Shown here piece by piece: positions 45,152 to 56,678 of a stretch of DNA of 64,000 bases. Position numbers and translations under genes: made by a program. Each line of letters opens with the position of its first letter. Within the stretch, counting starts at the first letter, position 1. The notes under the pieces are model-generated. The model had not been told where the DNA came from, did not search any database, and saw only the letters and a list, made by a program, of their open reading frames with translations. Source of the DNA: Porpolomopsis calyptriformis (Eukaryota > Basidiomycota > Agaricomycetes > Agaricales > Hygrophoraceae); NCBI GenBank assembly GCA_951640195.1, contig OX621166.1, forward strand, positions 248,001-312,000, read 5' to 3'.

Positions 45152-46745
45152 ATGTTACCGTCTCTCATCAGATACTCGTCCTCGACCACGAATAACCTCC
45201 CATTGTCGGGCGTTCGGGTGTTGGAACTCGGTCAACTCATCGCCGGTCCATTTGCGGGACAGTTACTCGGGTAAGCCACGATCGACATTCAACAGACCTG
45301 TTCTCACCGTCTACAGTCATTTCGGTGCTGAGGTGATCAAGATCGAGCCTCCGGATGAGGTCGGTGATCCCCTCCGCGTCTGGCGCGAACTCGATGTAGA
45401 TGGCACCAGCCCTTGGTTCAGAAGCTTGGCGAGGAACAAAAAAAGTGTGGCGATAGACCTGCGAAAGGAAGAAGGAAGGCAGTGAGTATCTCTTCTCGGT
45501 TCACTCCACCCCACTTTATCTCTCCAGACTCGTCAAAAGACTCGCAGTAAAGACCGACGTCATCATAGAAAATTTCAAACCCGGAAGTAACTACCTCCTT
45601 CCTTCTTCCTCCTCCCTGCACTCAACTCCACTAGCACTGGAAAAATGGGCTCTCGCACCCCGCGACCTCCACCCCCTCAACCCCTCTCTGATCTTCACCC
45701 GTGTCAGCGGCTACGGCCAGACAGGCCCATGGGCATCCCGACCTGGCTACGCCTCCGTCTGCGAAGCCGAGTCCGGCTTCCGCTATATCAATGGCTTCCC
45801 TGACCGCGAGACTGGCCACCTCAAGGGTCCCCCCGTTAGGCCGAATATGAGCCTTGGTGACTCGGTCGCTGGTTTGCATGCTGCTTTTGGTACGGTATGT
45901 GCCATGTCCGTCATTTATACCCATCATTTTCACCACTTCTTTCAGGTACTCGCCCTGCTCTCGAGACGGGCAAAGATAGAGAGAGGTCAGCCCGGAGGCC
46001 AGACCGTCGACGTGAGCATACTAGAAAGGTTCGGATCTTTTGATCATCTCAAGATCCACCAGCGCTCAACACCCACATTTTTTTCCCAGCATGTTGAATC
46101 TCATGGAGGGGATGATCCCAGAATATGATCGAAAAGGAAAGGTACGGTTAATATAATGACCCGCCAGACGAGACTGTTCACAACAACCACAAGATCCGTG
46201 GTCCCTCCGGCTCTTCTGTGACCGGTATCGTCCCGACCAACGCCTACCCATGCCTCCCACCCTCCTCCTCCTCCTCATCCCCAGCCTACATTGTCATCGG
46301 CGCCAACGGGGACACCCTCTACAACCGCCTCATGCACGCCATCGACCGTCCGGACCTCACCGGCCCTCTCTTCCAGCACAACACCCACCGCGTCGCGCGC
46401 CAGTCCGAGATTGAGGCCGCCATCTCGGCGTGGACGAGCGCGCGCACGGTGGGGGAGGTCGAGACCGCGATGAACGATGCCCGTGTCCCGGTCGGCAGGG
46501 TCGTCCATATCGGCGAGGTGGTCGAGGGCGAGCAGGTCGTCGCTCGCCGCGCGGTCGAGGACGTCTCGGTCGGGGGGTGGAAGGTGAAGATGTCGGCTGC
46601 TTTCCCGGTTCTCGAAGGCTGCGACACTAGGACGAGATGGGCTGGACCGGATCTTGGACAGCATACCGACCTAGTTTTGAGAGACGAGTTGGGGCTTGAG
46701 CAAGACCAACTTGATAAGCTCCGTCAAGCACACATTATACGTTGA
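45152..46745 (+). CDS. Family III (CaiB/BaiF) CoA-transferase, probably mitochondrial
   Basis: About seven exons. N-terminus MLPSLIRYSSSTTNNLPLSG fits a mitochondrial presequence, then VRVLELGQLIAGPFAGQLLG|HFGAEVIKIEPP, LARNKKSVAIDLRKEEGR, LAVKTDVIIENFKPG, NPSLIFTRVSGYGQTGPWAS, LGDSVAGLHAAFG, IVIGANGDTLYNRLM, AMNDARVPVGRVVHIGEV and a C-terminal GPDLGQHTDLVLRDELGL. All are signature blocks of the family; human SUGCT and bacterial formyl-CoA transferases belong here. After the motif RPGY the residue expected to be the Asp nucleophile of formyl-CoA transferase is Ala (RPGYASVCEAESGFRY). A CACGTG box (45139-45144) is only 7 bp before the ATG. Substrate not predictable. Confidence 0.9.
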
Positions 46746-46815
46746 GGGGGAGGGGATACGATGGGAACCCTAACCTAGTCTGATATATAAAATTGAAATA
46801 TTTCCAAACCAAATT

Positions 46816-47342
46816 TTATAGCCATAAGAATCCTGACGGTGCCTTGATACCTTCATTCTGCGCAGCCATCCTAAACGTCCTCCCTCCCTCGATCCGTTCA
46901 AACACCTTCACACCACCCTCTGTCATACCCCCAGCGACCAACCATCGGTCATCCTGCCCACCGAACGCAATCCCACGCACATGCTTCAGCCCAGTCGGGT
47001 ACTCCCCAACGAGCTCCAGCACCCCACCGTCCTCGATGCAGAAAATAGCGATGGTGTCGTCCTCGGGGGACGACCCGTTCCGGTTCGAGACGTACAAGTA
47101 CGCCGTCGGGAACGACCTGTTCGGCTTGGGTACCACGATCTCTGCCGCTAGCCGCTCGTCATCGTTGACGCCGCCGCCGCCGCCGCCGCTGCTGCCTTCG
47201 CCTTCGCCACCCTCTCCACCCTCGCCTTTAGCCAAGTGCAGGTACGTCGAGGACGTGTCCACCTCCGTCGGTTCCGCAGGCAGAGGTGGTAGACGATGCG
47301 ATGCGACGCTGCTCGTGAGCTCAAGAACGGTGTACAGCATCC

Positions 47343-47383
<41 letters not shown>

Positions 47384-48141
47384 AAAACACCATTCAGTCA
47401 AAATCGGTGCACGAAATCAGAAGGGGGAGGAAAAACGAGCCACACCATGTAAAGCTACATGCCTCGGCCCACCACCGGGAGCATACTGCACATACCCGAC
47501 CGGATTCCACAATCCGCGATCGTCCCTCGCGAACCGCCACGTCTTGTCGGACCCAAGATCGGGAACCAAGAGTTCTGCCCCCTCCGGCAGACCACCACCC
47601 CCGTCGTGGTGGTGGTGGTGGTGGTGGTGGTGCATCACCACTTGGTGTGGGCGAGACCCGCTCTGACGTACCGCGTTCGGCCCCGATCCGCTCAGCTGGA
47701 CCAATCGAACCGGGCTCGTGCTCGCGATGTACGGCGGGGCGGGCGATATCGGGTGCGTCCCAATTGTTCCAGTCATGTACTATTTCATCCGTTAAAATAT
47801 GTATTTTTCTTACGTGAGAAAACAAAACCCACGTTGGCTACGAACAGCTCCTCCGTCGTCGCCAGTAACGAGCACGGGGACGCCCCTCCGCTTGACGATT
47901 CGGCGACCACCTCGCCATTTCCGTCCGATCCGTATTTCAAAGCGACGATCTTCCCTTCCGGTTGTTCCAGTGCCGCAAAGATAAGCGAGCGATTGTCGGG
48001 ATGGGCCGTTATCCATGACGGGTGCCATCCGACGTGGACCGTCGACGAACACGCCAGCGAACACGTTGCCGGGTCAAACCGCAGCGTATACACCTCGTCC
48101 GTGTACGACGCAACCAAGATGTGGAATACTTCCAGTGGCAT
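46816..48141 (-). CDS. Seven-bladed beta-propeller lactonase-like protein
   Basis: Lactonase family (PF10282-like; 6-phosphogluconolactonase / carboxymuconate cyclase relatives). Start HILVASYTDEVYTLRFDP, then VGWHPSWITAHPDN, ELFVAN|YMTGTIGTHPIS, RQSGSRPHQVV, LLVPDLGSDKTWRF, GGGPRHVALH|EGMLYTVLEL, TAYLYVSNRNGSSPEDDTIA, PTGLKHVRGIAFGGQDDRWL, ending APSGFLWL at the TAA 46816. Two introns: one near 47780-47828 and one at 47346-47445, whose 3' end is a run of 36 A on the coding strand directly before the AG. The protein also has nine successive His (from a (CAC)n run) and Gly/Glu-rich loops, both in surface loops of the propeller. Soluble, no signal peptide. Confidence 0.88.
47347..47382. repeat. 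T36 homopolymer inside the lactonase intron
   Basis: Thirty-six consecutive T on the plus strand, hence A36 in the lactonase transcript, directly before the 3' splice site AG. Length may be imprecise in sequencing data. Confidence 0.85.
47606..47632. repeat. (GTG)9 trinucleotide repeat, encodes His run
   Basis: Nine perfect GTG triplets on the plus strand, coding for consecutive His on the minus strand within the lactonase gene. Confidence 0.85.
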
Positions 48142-48789
48142 TGTAATCTGAAGCTTGGTGTGTGTGAACCGGTACGTCAGTACCTACCTAATTCGATATC
48201 GACGTTCACATACTCTGTGTTCTGTCTTCACCCCCCAGGGAGGATATCAAGCAAACGGTTGAACGACGGAGAATGGGATTGGACGATGATGATGATAACC
48301 CCGGCACCACCGAATCTGACAGCGGCGAACTTCAAGGCTGTTTTCGGCTTGTATAGTACGGCATATCAATCAACCTCGAAGCGGGACGGCGAGGTGAACT
48401 GACGCAAAACAAAAAAAGACATTCAAAAGAGAACGGACCCTCGTTTCGAGAGGAACTCGAATGGGTTCGAACCGGGTCATTGGCGACACCGCTCAACCGC
48501 TGAAAAATCTCACAGCCTCGTGGAGAAACATTTTGATCGATAAACGCCTACGTATGCGCCACAGCATCTAGACTTCGCAGCTATACAAATGACAGAGGAA
48601 GGAAGAAAGAAAAGACAAATCATGGATTCCATTCCAATATTTGCGCATCGAACTAACTGCAAGAGTCGCCATTTTAATCCAAGGTTGGAAATCCGAAAGC
48701 AACAACAAGGTACACACACCTTTAACAGATGGCCCTAATGGACGTGTTGATACAGATTAAAAGAGAATTACAAGTCCCTCCCTCCCTCC
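48142..48789. other. Intergenic region, nothing recognised
   Basis: About 650 bp between the lactonase start and the end of the next minus-strand gene. Contains a perfect palindrome GGTTCGAACC at 48464-48473 but no tRNA fold around it. No coding exon supported. Confidence 0.4.
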
Positions 48790-50216
48790 CTAACAAATCG
48801 TACATTCCGCTTCGGGTTTCGCCAACCGAGCCTCCAGGCGCGCTCTTAGCATGCCATCCGGCAAAATATATGAACATCCGCTATTACAACAAACGATTTC
48901 ATTGACACGGGGTACAAAATACAGTGTATAAAAGGGCACATACGCGTACTGCAAACCGGAACCCATCATGCTGTCATTCAATGACACGAGGATTTCGTTC
49001 TGCCCGTTACTACATCCCTGCCAAATAGTGGATGTCTCCGGAGTAAGCTGTGTATATCGTGACTGAAACCGGAAGTTTATGGTCGGCTTAAGCTTTGGCA
49101 TTGAATTTGGGAAGGAAGGAGACCTAGGAGACGGCGTTGGATCGTCTCCGCCGCCGCCGCCCCCAGTGGGTAATGGTGATTCTGGTGATGGTGGACGAGG
49201 AGGTTGCTCTATGAGAAGACGAGAGTCGATCCAAGTCGGAGGGCTATGCTCGAGAAGTGAAAGAGAAATGTACCATGAACCGGGAGTAACAGTAAGACAA
49301 TTCTGCGAATGAGAGGCAACGAAAAAAGAAAGACACCACATCCGACCTGACGGAAAAACTATAAGAAAAAGGACATGGGAACGGTCCATGTGTCGCACGC
49401 ACCTCGAGCGATGAATTCTAATCGGATCCGTTTTGAAACCCTCATTCGTTGTTGAAATTGCACGACCCCAAAGTTGACCACGAACGCTCCCCCATCGCCG
49501 GGCACGTCACTGACCACGATCTCATCCGGGGGCATACTAGCGCCCAACAGAATCTCGTCCGTCCCAGACAGCGGCGAGAACTCGGGCGATAACCGGAGGC
49601 GCTGGAACAATACCTGGTCCGAGGTCAAGAGGCAGGCTAGACGGATTTCGGATATAGTATCGGGGGACAGTGGGCCTGAGAAGGACAAGAGGGTGGTGAG
49701 GAAATCCGGAATTTCGGCTTGATCTTCGGGATGATGGGGTGTCTCAGGCGGGCGTTTGATGATCGCCCAATAAAGCGGGGTGTGCTCCTCTATAGACTTT
49801 TCTTGGAGAAGAGAGGAGAAGGAGAGGTCGTAGGCGGTGCATGCCTCGGCGCAGCTCTCGAGAATGCCTATTGTGGCCTGGGAAGACGTCCGCTGGTGCG
49901 GTTGTCGGACGAGATCGCGGATGAGCCCGAGGACGGTGCTGCGAACTTCGCGGGTGCTCGATAGCCTTGAAGAGAAGCTGAACCAAGTGGAGCGGGCCTT
50001 TCCCTTCGTCTTGAGCTGGTTGGGACGTAAGAAGGTGGGAGAATATCTTGGACCTTGGCTGCTGGAGGCAGAGGGAGGTGCGGGTGATGAGAGCGACGTG
50101 TCCTCTGTGGGTTTTCCGCTACTGGGAGAACTGGTGGGGGATGTGAGGGTGTCGTATGAAGGGGGTGCATCGAAGGGAGTAGGATCATCAGGTAAAGGAA
50201 GCTTGTCGATGATCAT
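48790..50216 (-). CDS. Conserved agaric protein of unknown function
   Basis: Exon 1 from ATG 50216 to about 49400: Pro/Ser-rich N-terminus (PPSYDTLTSPTSSPSSGKPT), then a folded-looking block with REVRSTVLGLIRDLVRQPHQ, ATIGILESCAEACTAYDLSF, HTPLYWAIIKR, LLTSDQVLFQRLRLSPEFSP. Exon 2 (joined at GAG|GTGCGT..GTCAG|GT) has GRMWCLSFFVASHSQNCLTV and a Pro/Gly-rich loop. A probable in-frame intron (GTATGT..AATAG) near 48,885-48,945 would join LQYA to GCSYILPDGMLRARLEARLA. The N-terminal SYD/TSP-rich start and 'TVLGLIRDLV' block recur in agaric genomes as an unnamed family (from memory); the PLYWAI segment recalls ankyrin-like repeats. No enzyme motif. Confidence 0.65.
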
Positions 50217-50473
50217 GGTGAGTGGTAATCACCGCAGAGGTGTTATGAGGACCTGTTAACAGCAATAGGCTTAAATCAGTTGAGAAAATGACTGCGGACA
50301 GATCTTTAACTGGCTGCGGTGGGTTTTCGTCGTTAGTGGCTATTAATGATCATGTGATGAGGCTATGAAGCGTGTACACAGAAAGAAAAAAAAAAAATTT
50401 GCCAATTAATATACAGCAAGAGAAACCACACTAGGTAAAGTTGCAAAGAAAAGGAACAGAAAGAAGGAAAAGT

Positions 50474-53400
50474 CTACACTCCATAACGTGTCGCCAGTCG
50501 CTCCTGAATAACAGGAGGGAACGTCCCAACTTGTGCACTCCAACCCATCGGGTCGTGCTGTTTGAACCCAACCAAAAGTTGTTGGAACATACTGTTTAAC
50601 TCCGCTGAAGGCTGGTTCCAACGGACGATCGCGTTACAGAACCAAAGCAGACTCTGTATAATGTTCTCATTTACTGCTAGGAGAAAACAACCCAGGAATC
50701 ACTCACCTTGGCGATACCGGCAGGATTCGTCTGCACAAGCGTGCAGAATCCTCTGAACGCCGAATCCTTTTCTTCATTATCCCGAATCTCGTGCAGTGCC
50801 TGACACCACGCCTGGGCAAACTCCGCAAGATGAGGTGCAACCATAACCGGGTGCATCAATCCTATTCGTCCTATCGACACCGCCGCATTCTCATGCAGGC
50901 TACGGGGTGCTTTTGGGTGTAGAAGAATCGGAACGAGCCGTGAGATCAGTGGGTTCACCCAATGTTGGAACTCCGGATCATCTTGAGAAAATAGAGACAT
51001 GAGCAGAGTAGATGAGGTGACATTCGGCTTCGGCACTCACCACGTCCGTAGCGCAAAGCTACTTCACCTACCGACCAGGCGGCGTTGTTTGATGCGCTCA
51101 CAAACTCGAATTTGGGTTCGGGGTCCAGCTGCAAAATCAACTCCGACATAATATCCGGCGTGTGGGGACGGAGAAGGACAAAGCAGCCCATGGCCATATC
51201 TCCAACAAGGGCATACGCCGACTGCCGCACAGGGGCCTGTGGGTGCTTCAGGCACACCGTCAGCAGCGTCAGGAGGTTCGGCTGACTCTGAGAAATCAGC
51301 GGTTCCAGTGACATCCCAAGCCCTTGGGTGAGTCCAGAAAGCAGATCCAATGCAACGACCAGGAACGCCTTGTCTGGTTCGTCGAGATCAGGGTGTTGTT
51401 GGTAAACCTGGTAGGCCAGCAATGACTGATGGACGATGTTCGTGCAACGTTCGAAGACGGGTCCAGCGTAAGGCAGGAAGGCTTGACCCATAGCGATCGA
51501 AACCGATGCGAGGCACTACAAAAGAGGTAAGATAAGGTTGATACAAGGAGAAAACCTCTCACCTCCAGTAACGGAATAAGGTCTTCGTCGTCATCCTTTA
51601 GTTTCGCCCATCTCTTCGTCAATGGAGGCATCAAAATTTCCACATAGGTTGGATTCTCCAAAGCTCTTCCCACCGCATCCGCTAATGTCCCCACTGCGTC
51701 ATATAGGATGAGCATGTTCTTGTGTTGATACTTATCGAATGCGAAAACCAGATTCCTCAACACAGGCTCGAGGTAAGGTGCCAGTTCCGCACCAGCGTCT
51801 TCTTCCAGCGTCGCAAAAGCGCTGCACCCAGCCTCTTGCACACGTTTGTTGTTGTCAAGGACCATGCGGAGCAACTAAATCGCTGTCATTAGTGGAAAGT
51901 AATAACATATCAATTGGCACGAACCCCTTCCATAGTCGGGATGAAGAACTGAGTCTTGTGCTCTTCCGTGGTCGCTTGGGTTGTCCAACTGGCATAACGA
52001 CCAAGCGTCCAACAAGTAATCGACCGCACAAGAGGCTAGTGTGATATTAGCAACCAGACACAGTGAACAGGCTTCTATCTGTACCTTGGGGTCATTGAGA
52101 GTGTTGATCAGGTACGGGACGAGCGTTGATAAGTGGGGCTCGATCGCCTCGATGCAACCTGGCGTGTGACACGGACTTAATGCAAGGGTGCTAACCGCGA
52201 AATCAGAAAGCTTAATCACCTTCGGCCATCGCGCCGAGAGCTAATATTCCGCTCTCCCTCTGAAGCCACTCAGTGCTCCAGAGCTTTTGCTTCAACGGGT
52301 CCAGTAACACGTTCAACAGATCGCCACCGAACCTAACCGCAAGCACATCGAGTGCTGCTGCCGCACACTTCCTCAGATTCCATTCTGTCGACATCTCATC
52401 TGCAAAATCGTCATCGTCAAAATCAAGGTCCTCATCCTCATCCGAGTCCAGGTTCTCCTCTCCATAGGCACCAATACGTGGTCTGGAAGTTGCTTGTTCG
52501 GAGCCATTGGTGCCCCCTTCGTGTTCAAACCCATGCGATTTAGAACCGTAGTGTCGTGGCTTGATATCTGACTCCTTGTCTGGCACGCTGGCGTCCTCCG
52601 CGTCACCTTCAAGCCATAGCAGATCATCTTCCCCGTAAACCATACAGTCTAGAAGGACGGGTGCGACTTTGCCGAGTAAAGGATGTAAGTAGGGTACCAA
52701 ATCCGTATCTTCCGCAAAGGTCAGCCAAAATTCGCAGGCTTCGAGTGCGACATTCTCGTTCTTGTCCTTCGTGGAGTACAACATGTACGCCGCGACGTTC
52801 TCCATCTCGGGCATGAGTTTCTGTGGACGTGCGGCAAGAAGCAATACGAGGGCCTGGCAGACGTGGCGGCGCACTCCGGGATCATCGTCGGAGGCACGTT
52901 TAAATAGACAGGCGATGAAAGTGTCGATATGAACGAAAAGGGATTGACAGCCGGTGGAAATAAAATAGGAAAGACAGGCTACGGCATGCGAGCGTATCTT
53001 TGGAGAAGGGTGCTCAGTGAGCATTAGGAATTTAGGGATCATATAATCGAGTGGTCTTGCACCCTTGATCTCGATGTCTAATTTGCGGGGATAATCTTGG
53101 CAAGCTTTTTCGAGAGTACTAAAAGCGGCCTAAGGGTGGCATTAGTAAGTCACTTGTGGGAAATTGTTTGATCATGTAAATCGCCTCGTAGGGGGAACAG
53201 CGTCCTCAATGTTTGATCTCAACCAAGGAAGATCTCAAACTCTTGCCAAAAAGTTGCCACCAGGCAGAATAAAAATTCGGCAAGAGTTCGATCGTGATAA
53301 CGAGGACCATCTCCTTCGGCAAGAGCGAAAAGCGCGGGTAACAAGCCTCAGATTTGCACTCACCTCTTGTCTGTCTAAATCCGGCGAGTCCAGCAAACTC

Positions 53401-53857
53401 ACGAGCTGTTGCAAACATTCGGGCCAGTTCCTGGGCTCCAACACGCCCAGAAAGGCGACGATATCTTGGCCCGAGGCGTTTCGAATCATGACGGATGGGT
53501 CGTTGAACGCATGTAGTACAGATGACTTGACGTACTCAAGAACTTCAGGAGAGGCAGTGAGGATGAGGCGTGAATTGTTCTTGAGGAGGTACCCAGCAAT
53601 AGTGCGGATTCGGTCTTCCTCTTGGGGCATTGCAGATAGGATATAGGCCAGATACGCAATGTAGTCGGGTGCGCGCGTAAAATGGTTTAGTTTCTAGAGC
53701 AATCGATGTTCGAATGAACGGAAAACGAGGGCTGAAGATGATTGACTCAGCGTACTTGCGTGATGGCTCGTTGGACTTGGACATTCATGTCGGTTGACTC
53801 ATGAATTGTGTGCAGGATTTCCAGCAGACTGGCTTGGTGGGGAGTCCAGGATGCCAT
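50474..53857 (-). CDS. KAP104: Transportin / Kap104 (importin beta-2)
   Basis: Nuclear import receptor for PY-NLS cargo such as hnRNPs. Spliced protein: [28 protein letters not shown]-like [56 protein letters not shown], acidic H8 loop ([20 protein letters not shown]) needed for Ran-driven cargo release, [30 protein letters not shown] [106 protein letters not shown], ending ERLATRYGV at 50474. These are near-diagnostic for transportin. About eight to ten exons. No defect seen. Head to head with the FSH1-type gene. Confidence 0.95.
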
Positions 53858-54246
53858 CGGTAGGAGAAGGACGCGTTTAAGACAGTGAAAGATTCAAACC
53901 AGCGGATGAGTGAAAGACAAGTGGTTGAAGCAAACCCAGCGGCATGTTTATAGATGATATTTGTATTTATTTGTCACCGTGGGAACGTGATAAGTCCCTG
54001 ATCTCAAATCAATCTTTCCCATAAGCTTACTGGAATATGAATCATGGGTGCCTTCAATAACCGGAGATTGCGTCTTGTATTTTCCTCTTTCCAGCCCAAT
54101 TGCCGGTTGTATGATACTCAAGAAGGACGGAGAAGGAAGATGCAAAGACAGTATTATTATGTGACAGGGCCAGTCTGGTTTTGTACTAGCCCCTCTCCAT
54201 CCTTTGAAACCACCCAAAGTGGCTTGTGCTTGTACAGTCAGCAGTC
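53858..54246. other. Intergenic region between divergent genes
   Basis: About 390 bp of shared upstream DNA for KAP104 (minus) and the serine hydrolase (plus); no motif or exon recognised. Confidence 0.4.
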
Positions 54247-55429
54247 ATGGCGGGCGGGCCAAGAAGGGTGCTAATGCTGCACGGGAAAGTATCCATTCTT
54301 ACACCCTCAAAGCGGTATCGTCATCCATTCTTGCAGATTCTCGCAGAATGCAACCATATTCAGCAAGCGGGTGAGTCAGATCAAAAGCGGAGTATCTCCC
54401 AAATTCACAACGCTTAGACAGGAGCCATTCGCAAAGCATGCGGTATAGATGTCGAATTCGGTGAGTGAACCCGGTAATCTGCACTTCATATCTGACTGCA
54501 TCTATAGTATTCATCGATGCCCCGATAATCTTGAGCCCGGCGGATCCAACGTCAGGAACATCTGGCGCTGCCGAGACCCCCGAATTGGATTCGGATCCTT
54601 CATTGACTCCACGAGCCTGGTGGCGCGTAAATGCAGACCGGACGCGGGCGGTTGGACTACTGGAATCTCTGGTCTTGCTGAGGGATGTACTGAGGGAGAC
54701 ACCATTTGATGTATGTGTTTCTCTTCTTGGAACGCCAGATCTAATGCTTTATCAGGGCGTATTTGGATTCAGGTACGTGGTTTGGTCGTCGGGGAGTAGT
54801 CACTTCCCCTCTTGAGATTGTAGTCAGGGCGCGGCCATGGCTGCGTTACTTGGGGCTTTGGTATGCCCCTCGTCTACCCTTCCTCACGTTGCACTACATC
54901 GTTTTCCCGTAGTTGGAACGACCACATCTGTGTCCGGAATTTTTGATTGACGGTAATCCCCCCCATCCACCACTGTACGTAAATCACATCATCCCACACT
55001 CCGGCTTACATCGAATACAATGCAGACGGTTCTGCGTCTCTGTATCCGGATTCGTCCCTCCAGACCCACTAGCCACCCTGGTCTTTACAGCTGGCTATTC
55101 AACACCCACACTTCATATCACCGGTCGCACGGATATAATCGTCATAGAAGAACGATCCAAGGCTCTAATGGACGTGTCCAGGAATAAGAAGGTAGAAGTG
55201 CATGATGGTGGTAAGTGCTGCATGCTAGTTTGTGCACTACATTGCATGATCACTTACTGCGGTCTTTTGACATGCAGGGCATTTTGTCCCGTCTCAAGCC
55301 CGTTGGCGCGAACTCCTGTACGGTTATCTTCGCGATCCGACCAAATATCATCTGTCACTTGGACCCAGTGTAGGCGATAACAGCCCGACAGATCGGAACA
55401 CGGGACACAACCGATCTCATGAGGCTTAA
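54247..55429 (+). CDS. FSH1-type serine hydrolase
   Basis: Alpha/beta hydrolase of the FSH1/OVCA2 family. At least eight small exons. Spliced: MAGGPRRVLMLHG (beta-1 and HG), NATIFSKR|TGAIRKACGIDVEF, VFIDAPIILSPA, WWRVNADRTRAVGLLESLVL, GVFGFSQGAAMAALLGAL (nucleophile Ser in GFSQG), FCVSVSGFVPPDP, TLHITGRTDIIVIEERSKAL (acid Asp in GRTD), VEVHDGGHFVPSQARWRELL (catalytic His). The complete triad is present. The junction at HGK|NATIF is less certain: the family usually has two or three more residues there (HG-Y-x-Q-N). Stop at 55427-55429. Relatives are cytosolic esterases; some sit in polyketide clusters, but no such cluster is seen here. Confidence 0.87.
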
Positions 55430-55569
55430 AACTTTGTTCTTCATCCCTTTGCCAATGGACCGCAGGTAGATATTGGCAGCAGATGGTGGAGGCATATCTT
55501 ATGTAGGTTCACGTGTTCAAACCAAATTAGTATAACTCTCTCCGTTCTCTCAGACTTGTCCTGACTGCC

Positions 55570-55911
55570 ATGGCCGATGTTACTCTTACTGTCGATGATG
55601 CCATCCGAAAATTCGATGGCGTTACAGGCGTCAATTTTATCGATCAACTCGAAAAACCCAGTAACAGATCCTTGACTCCTGCCGTACTGGTAGACGTGCT
55701 GGAATTACCATGGTCCGATGCCCGCAAAGAGTCTGTGGAGGAGACCATAGACCGTTGGCTCCAAACACCTATCATGCGTCTGCTCTCACTTTGCGCTACC
55801 AACAATCCAATTTCATGCAAGGCAAGCGATGTGTTCCTTTTAGCTCTTAAGACTATCTTTCTCACTTACCCGCGGACCGCGCAGAGTACAGCCACATTTT
55901 TTGAATCGTGA
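55570..55911 (+). CDS. Short open frame, possibly the 5' part of a truncated gene
   Basis: ATG 55570 opens 113 residues (MADVTLTVDDAIRKFDGVTG, LVDVLELPWSDARKESVEET). A CACGTG box at 55510-55515 lies 54 bp upstream, as for real genes here. From about 55870 the sequence becomes the antisense of the F-box pseudogene, so the last dozen codons are not original. The likely explanation is a gene cut off by the rearrangement that created the F-box copy. No family recognised. Confidence 0.4.
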   Translation: MADVTLTVDDAIRKFDGVTGVNFIDQLEKPSNRSLTPAVLVDVLELPWSDARKESVEETIDRWLQTPIMRLLSLCATNNPISCKASDVFLLALKTIFLTYPRTAQSTATFFES

Positions 55912-56486
55912 TGGTGTGCAGATCAGGATGTGGCTGAAGGCGCAATAGCCGATAGAAAAACCTGAGTGCGGAGAAGCCAGAGTGATAGATTCGATATTTG
56001 AAGGTAAGGGAATCATGGTTACTTCGCGAATCTTGCAGCTGGCACGAGGACACACAAAGGTCCATCAAGGATGGCAATGAGGCAATAAGTTTATTCATTT
56101 GTGGTAAAGTGTCGAACTGGATGAATCCCAAATCCAGGCGTTTGAAGCCAGATAATATCGCAGAACGTGCAGGGCACCCCAGTCGAACAAGCTAAGCTCT
56201 AGCAGATGGGTCACCATGAGAGGTAACACGTCGCCCAGCCAGTGAAGTTCACCAGTGCTGCGATCTCGCTCCCCACTAATGATCAACTGGCGAACATATG
56301 CGTAAGGACTGGTTGACGATCCCTCCTAGCCAGGAAAAGACGGCGAAAAGGGTAATATCTGCAGGCGTGTAGAAATGCTTTGCAAGTTAGGCTGCAAGCA
56401 AGCAAGGTGGCCTTGTCCTTGTTGTACACACCGAGATGATCAATGATAATTCTGTATAGTTTAACAGGAAGACGGGAGTGCGACAT
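55870..56486 (-). pseudogene. F-box gene copy, decayed and truncated
   Basis: Paralogue of the intact gene at 58414-59599. Starts LPVKLYRIIIDHLGVY and ATLLACSLTCKAFLHACRYY, then RDRSTGELHWLGDVLPLMVT, FIQFDTLPQMNKLIASLPSL and LLRLQPHPDLHTI, but in three different reading frames with deletions of several codons. The copy ends at about 55870, within what is exon 1 of the intact gene, so exon 2 is missing. Confidence 0.8.
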
Positions 56487-56678
56487 GAATGGAGGACAGG
56501 ATACGGACTATAGTCTTATCTGACCAAAGTCCGACTGCTATCTGCCAGATAGAGATGCTCACTTTCACCGTTTCACACCAGGCTGCACCTCCCGACCTTG
56601 TAAGCCAAGTAACATCTATCTTTGCCAATCCTTTTCGCAGCAGATTCATACCCTCCCCTTAGGAAAACTCGACTCAAC

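Noticed and set aside
46218..46664. Several overlapping frames on both strands
   Set aside because: Shadows of the GC-rich last exon of the CoA-transferase gene.
48022..48402. 126-codon plus-strand frame upstream of the lactonase gene
   Set aside because: First half is antisense of the lactonase first exon; the remainder shows no family match or splice logic.
48464..48473. GGTTCGAACC palindrome resembling a tRNA T-arm
   Set aside because: No acceptor, D or anticodon stems can be drawn in the preceding 60-80 bases and no A/B box spacing fits.
55870..56486. Repeat-induced point mutation (RIP) as the cause of F-box pseudogene decay
   Set aside because: Differences include T-to-C and indels in both directions rather than a clear C-to-T bias, judging by eye.
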